42,801 bases of DNA from Clostridia bacterium (lineage in GTDB: Bacteria > Bacillota > Clostridia > Oscillospirales > CAG-272): the NCBI GenBank assembly GCA_017623255.1, contig JAGAPL010000043.1, forward strand, positions 1 to 42,801, read 5' to 3'. Positions within the stretch are counted from its first letter, which is position 1, and the number at the start of each line of letters is the position of its first letter. Below, piece after piece: positions 42,736 to 42,801 of this stretch. The notes under the pieces were generated by a model. The model saw only the letters and a list, made by a program, of their open reading frames with translations, was not told where the DNA came from and did not search any database. The position numbers and the translations under genes were made by a program.

Positions 42736-42801
42736 CACAAGGCTTTTTCCTTTGCAATATCCTGAAACACAAGTTGCCGTTTTTTAAGACTGAGTTGCCG
42801 G
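42709..42801. other. Unrelated 93-base tail replacing the rest of rpoB
   Basis: The last 93 bases are not rpoB. They start CACCATCACCTCTTGACCCC and contain GTTGCCG twice (about 42772-42800). No open frame, repeat end or known mobile-element terminus is recognised. An assembly artefact or a short insertion is possible. Confidence 0.5.

Noticed and set aside
41653..42738. Long antisense frame within rpoB (361 residues)
   Set aside because: It lies fully opposite the rpoB coding frame, with no ribosome site and no family resemblance.
42709..42801. Intein or group II intron at the rpoB break
   Set aside because: The junction residue is not Cys/Ser/Thr, a stop follows after eight codons, and the group II 5' consensus is not present.

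Overview
The window is a 42.8 kb stretch of AT-rich chromosome from an endospore-forming Firmicute, most likely a gut- or rumen-type member of Clostridia (Oscillospiraceae/Ruminococcaceae-like). This rests on a clear Spo0A, a CwlD-type spore-cortex amidase, SLH domains, a secreted esterase with a type I dockerin, and standard sigma-A promoters with strong GGAGG-type ribosome sites. No rRNA, tRNA, CRISPR array or transposase was found. The species cannot be named from sequence alone.

Layout. 1-940 is an AT-rich accessory end: three copies of a REP-like palindrome around a headless gene fragment and a frameshifted small gene. 940-4800 holds two small membrane proteins, ilvE, an SLH surface protein and a Q/N-rich small protein. 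4886-9291 holds a membrane protein of unknown role and the argF / nucleoside hydrolase / metallophosphoesterase operon (minus strand). 9475-15413 carries the dockerin SGNH esterase, then a minus-strand pair made of an alpha/beta-hydrolase fused to a condensation-type acyltransferase plus a zinc-ribbon membrane protein (DUF6320-like), preceded by a palindromic operator. 15488-25587 holds an M14 peptidase, then a long plus-strand series: polytopic membrane protein, trigger-factor-like lipoprotein, PcrA helicase, RluA-family pseudouridine synthase, apolipoprotein N-acyltransferase, a second RluA-family enzyme and a DUF3810 membrane metalloprotease-like protein. Most of these are translationally coupled by overlaps.

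25893-28913 holds murA, a DUF1858 protein, trmK and a Nif3-family protein. 28965-30859 holds a DUF2156 protein and spo0A. 30816-34980 is a minus-strand cell-envelope cluster: ComEC-like metallo-beta-lactamase protein, type IV ABC-permease-like protein, DUF554, GHL10 glycosidase-like protein and CwlD. A palindrome cassette at 35057-35287 separates it from a small membrane protein and a Xer-type recombinase. 37117-39198 holds a Gfo/Idh/MocA oxidoreductase behind a consensus promoter and hslO. 39238-41046 is a GntR (YtrA-type) regulator / ABC exporter operon with an operator on its own -10 box. The window ends in rpoB, which has its own promoter and a folded leader and is broken about 419 codons in by unrelated sequence, probably a contig-end chimera.

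Most genes are ordinary core functions. The parts with most novelty are the hydrolase-acyltransferase fusion with its operator and membrane partner, the coupled membrane protein/trigger-factor-like lipoprotein pair, the Lnt gene set between two pseudouridine synthases, the isolated rpoB with a structured leader, and the repeat-bounded gene debris at the left end.
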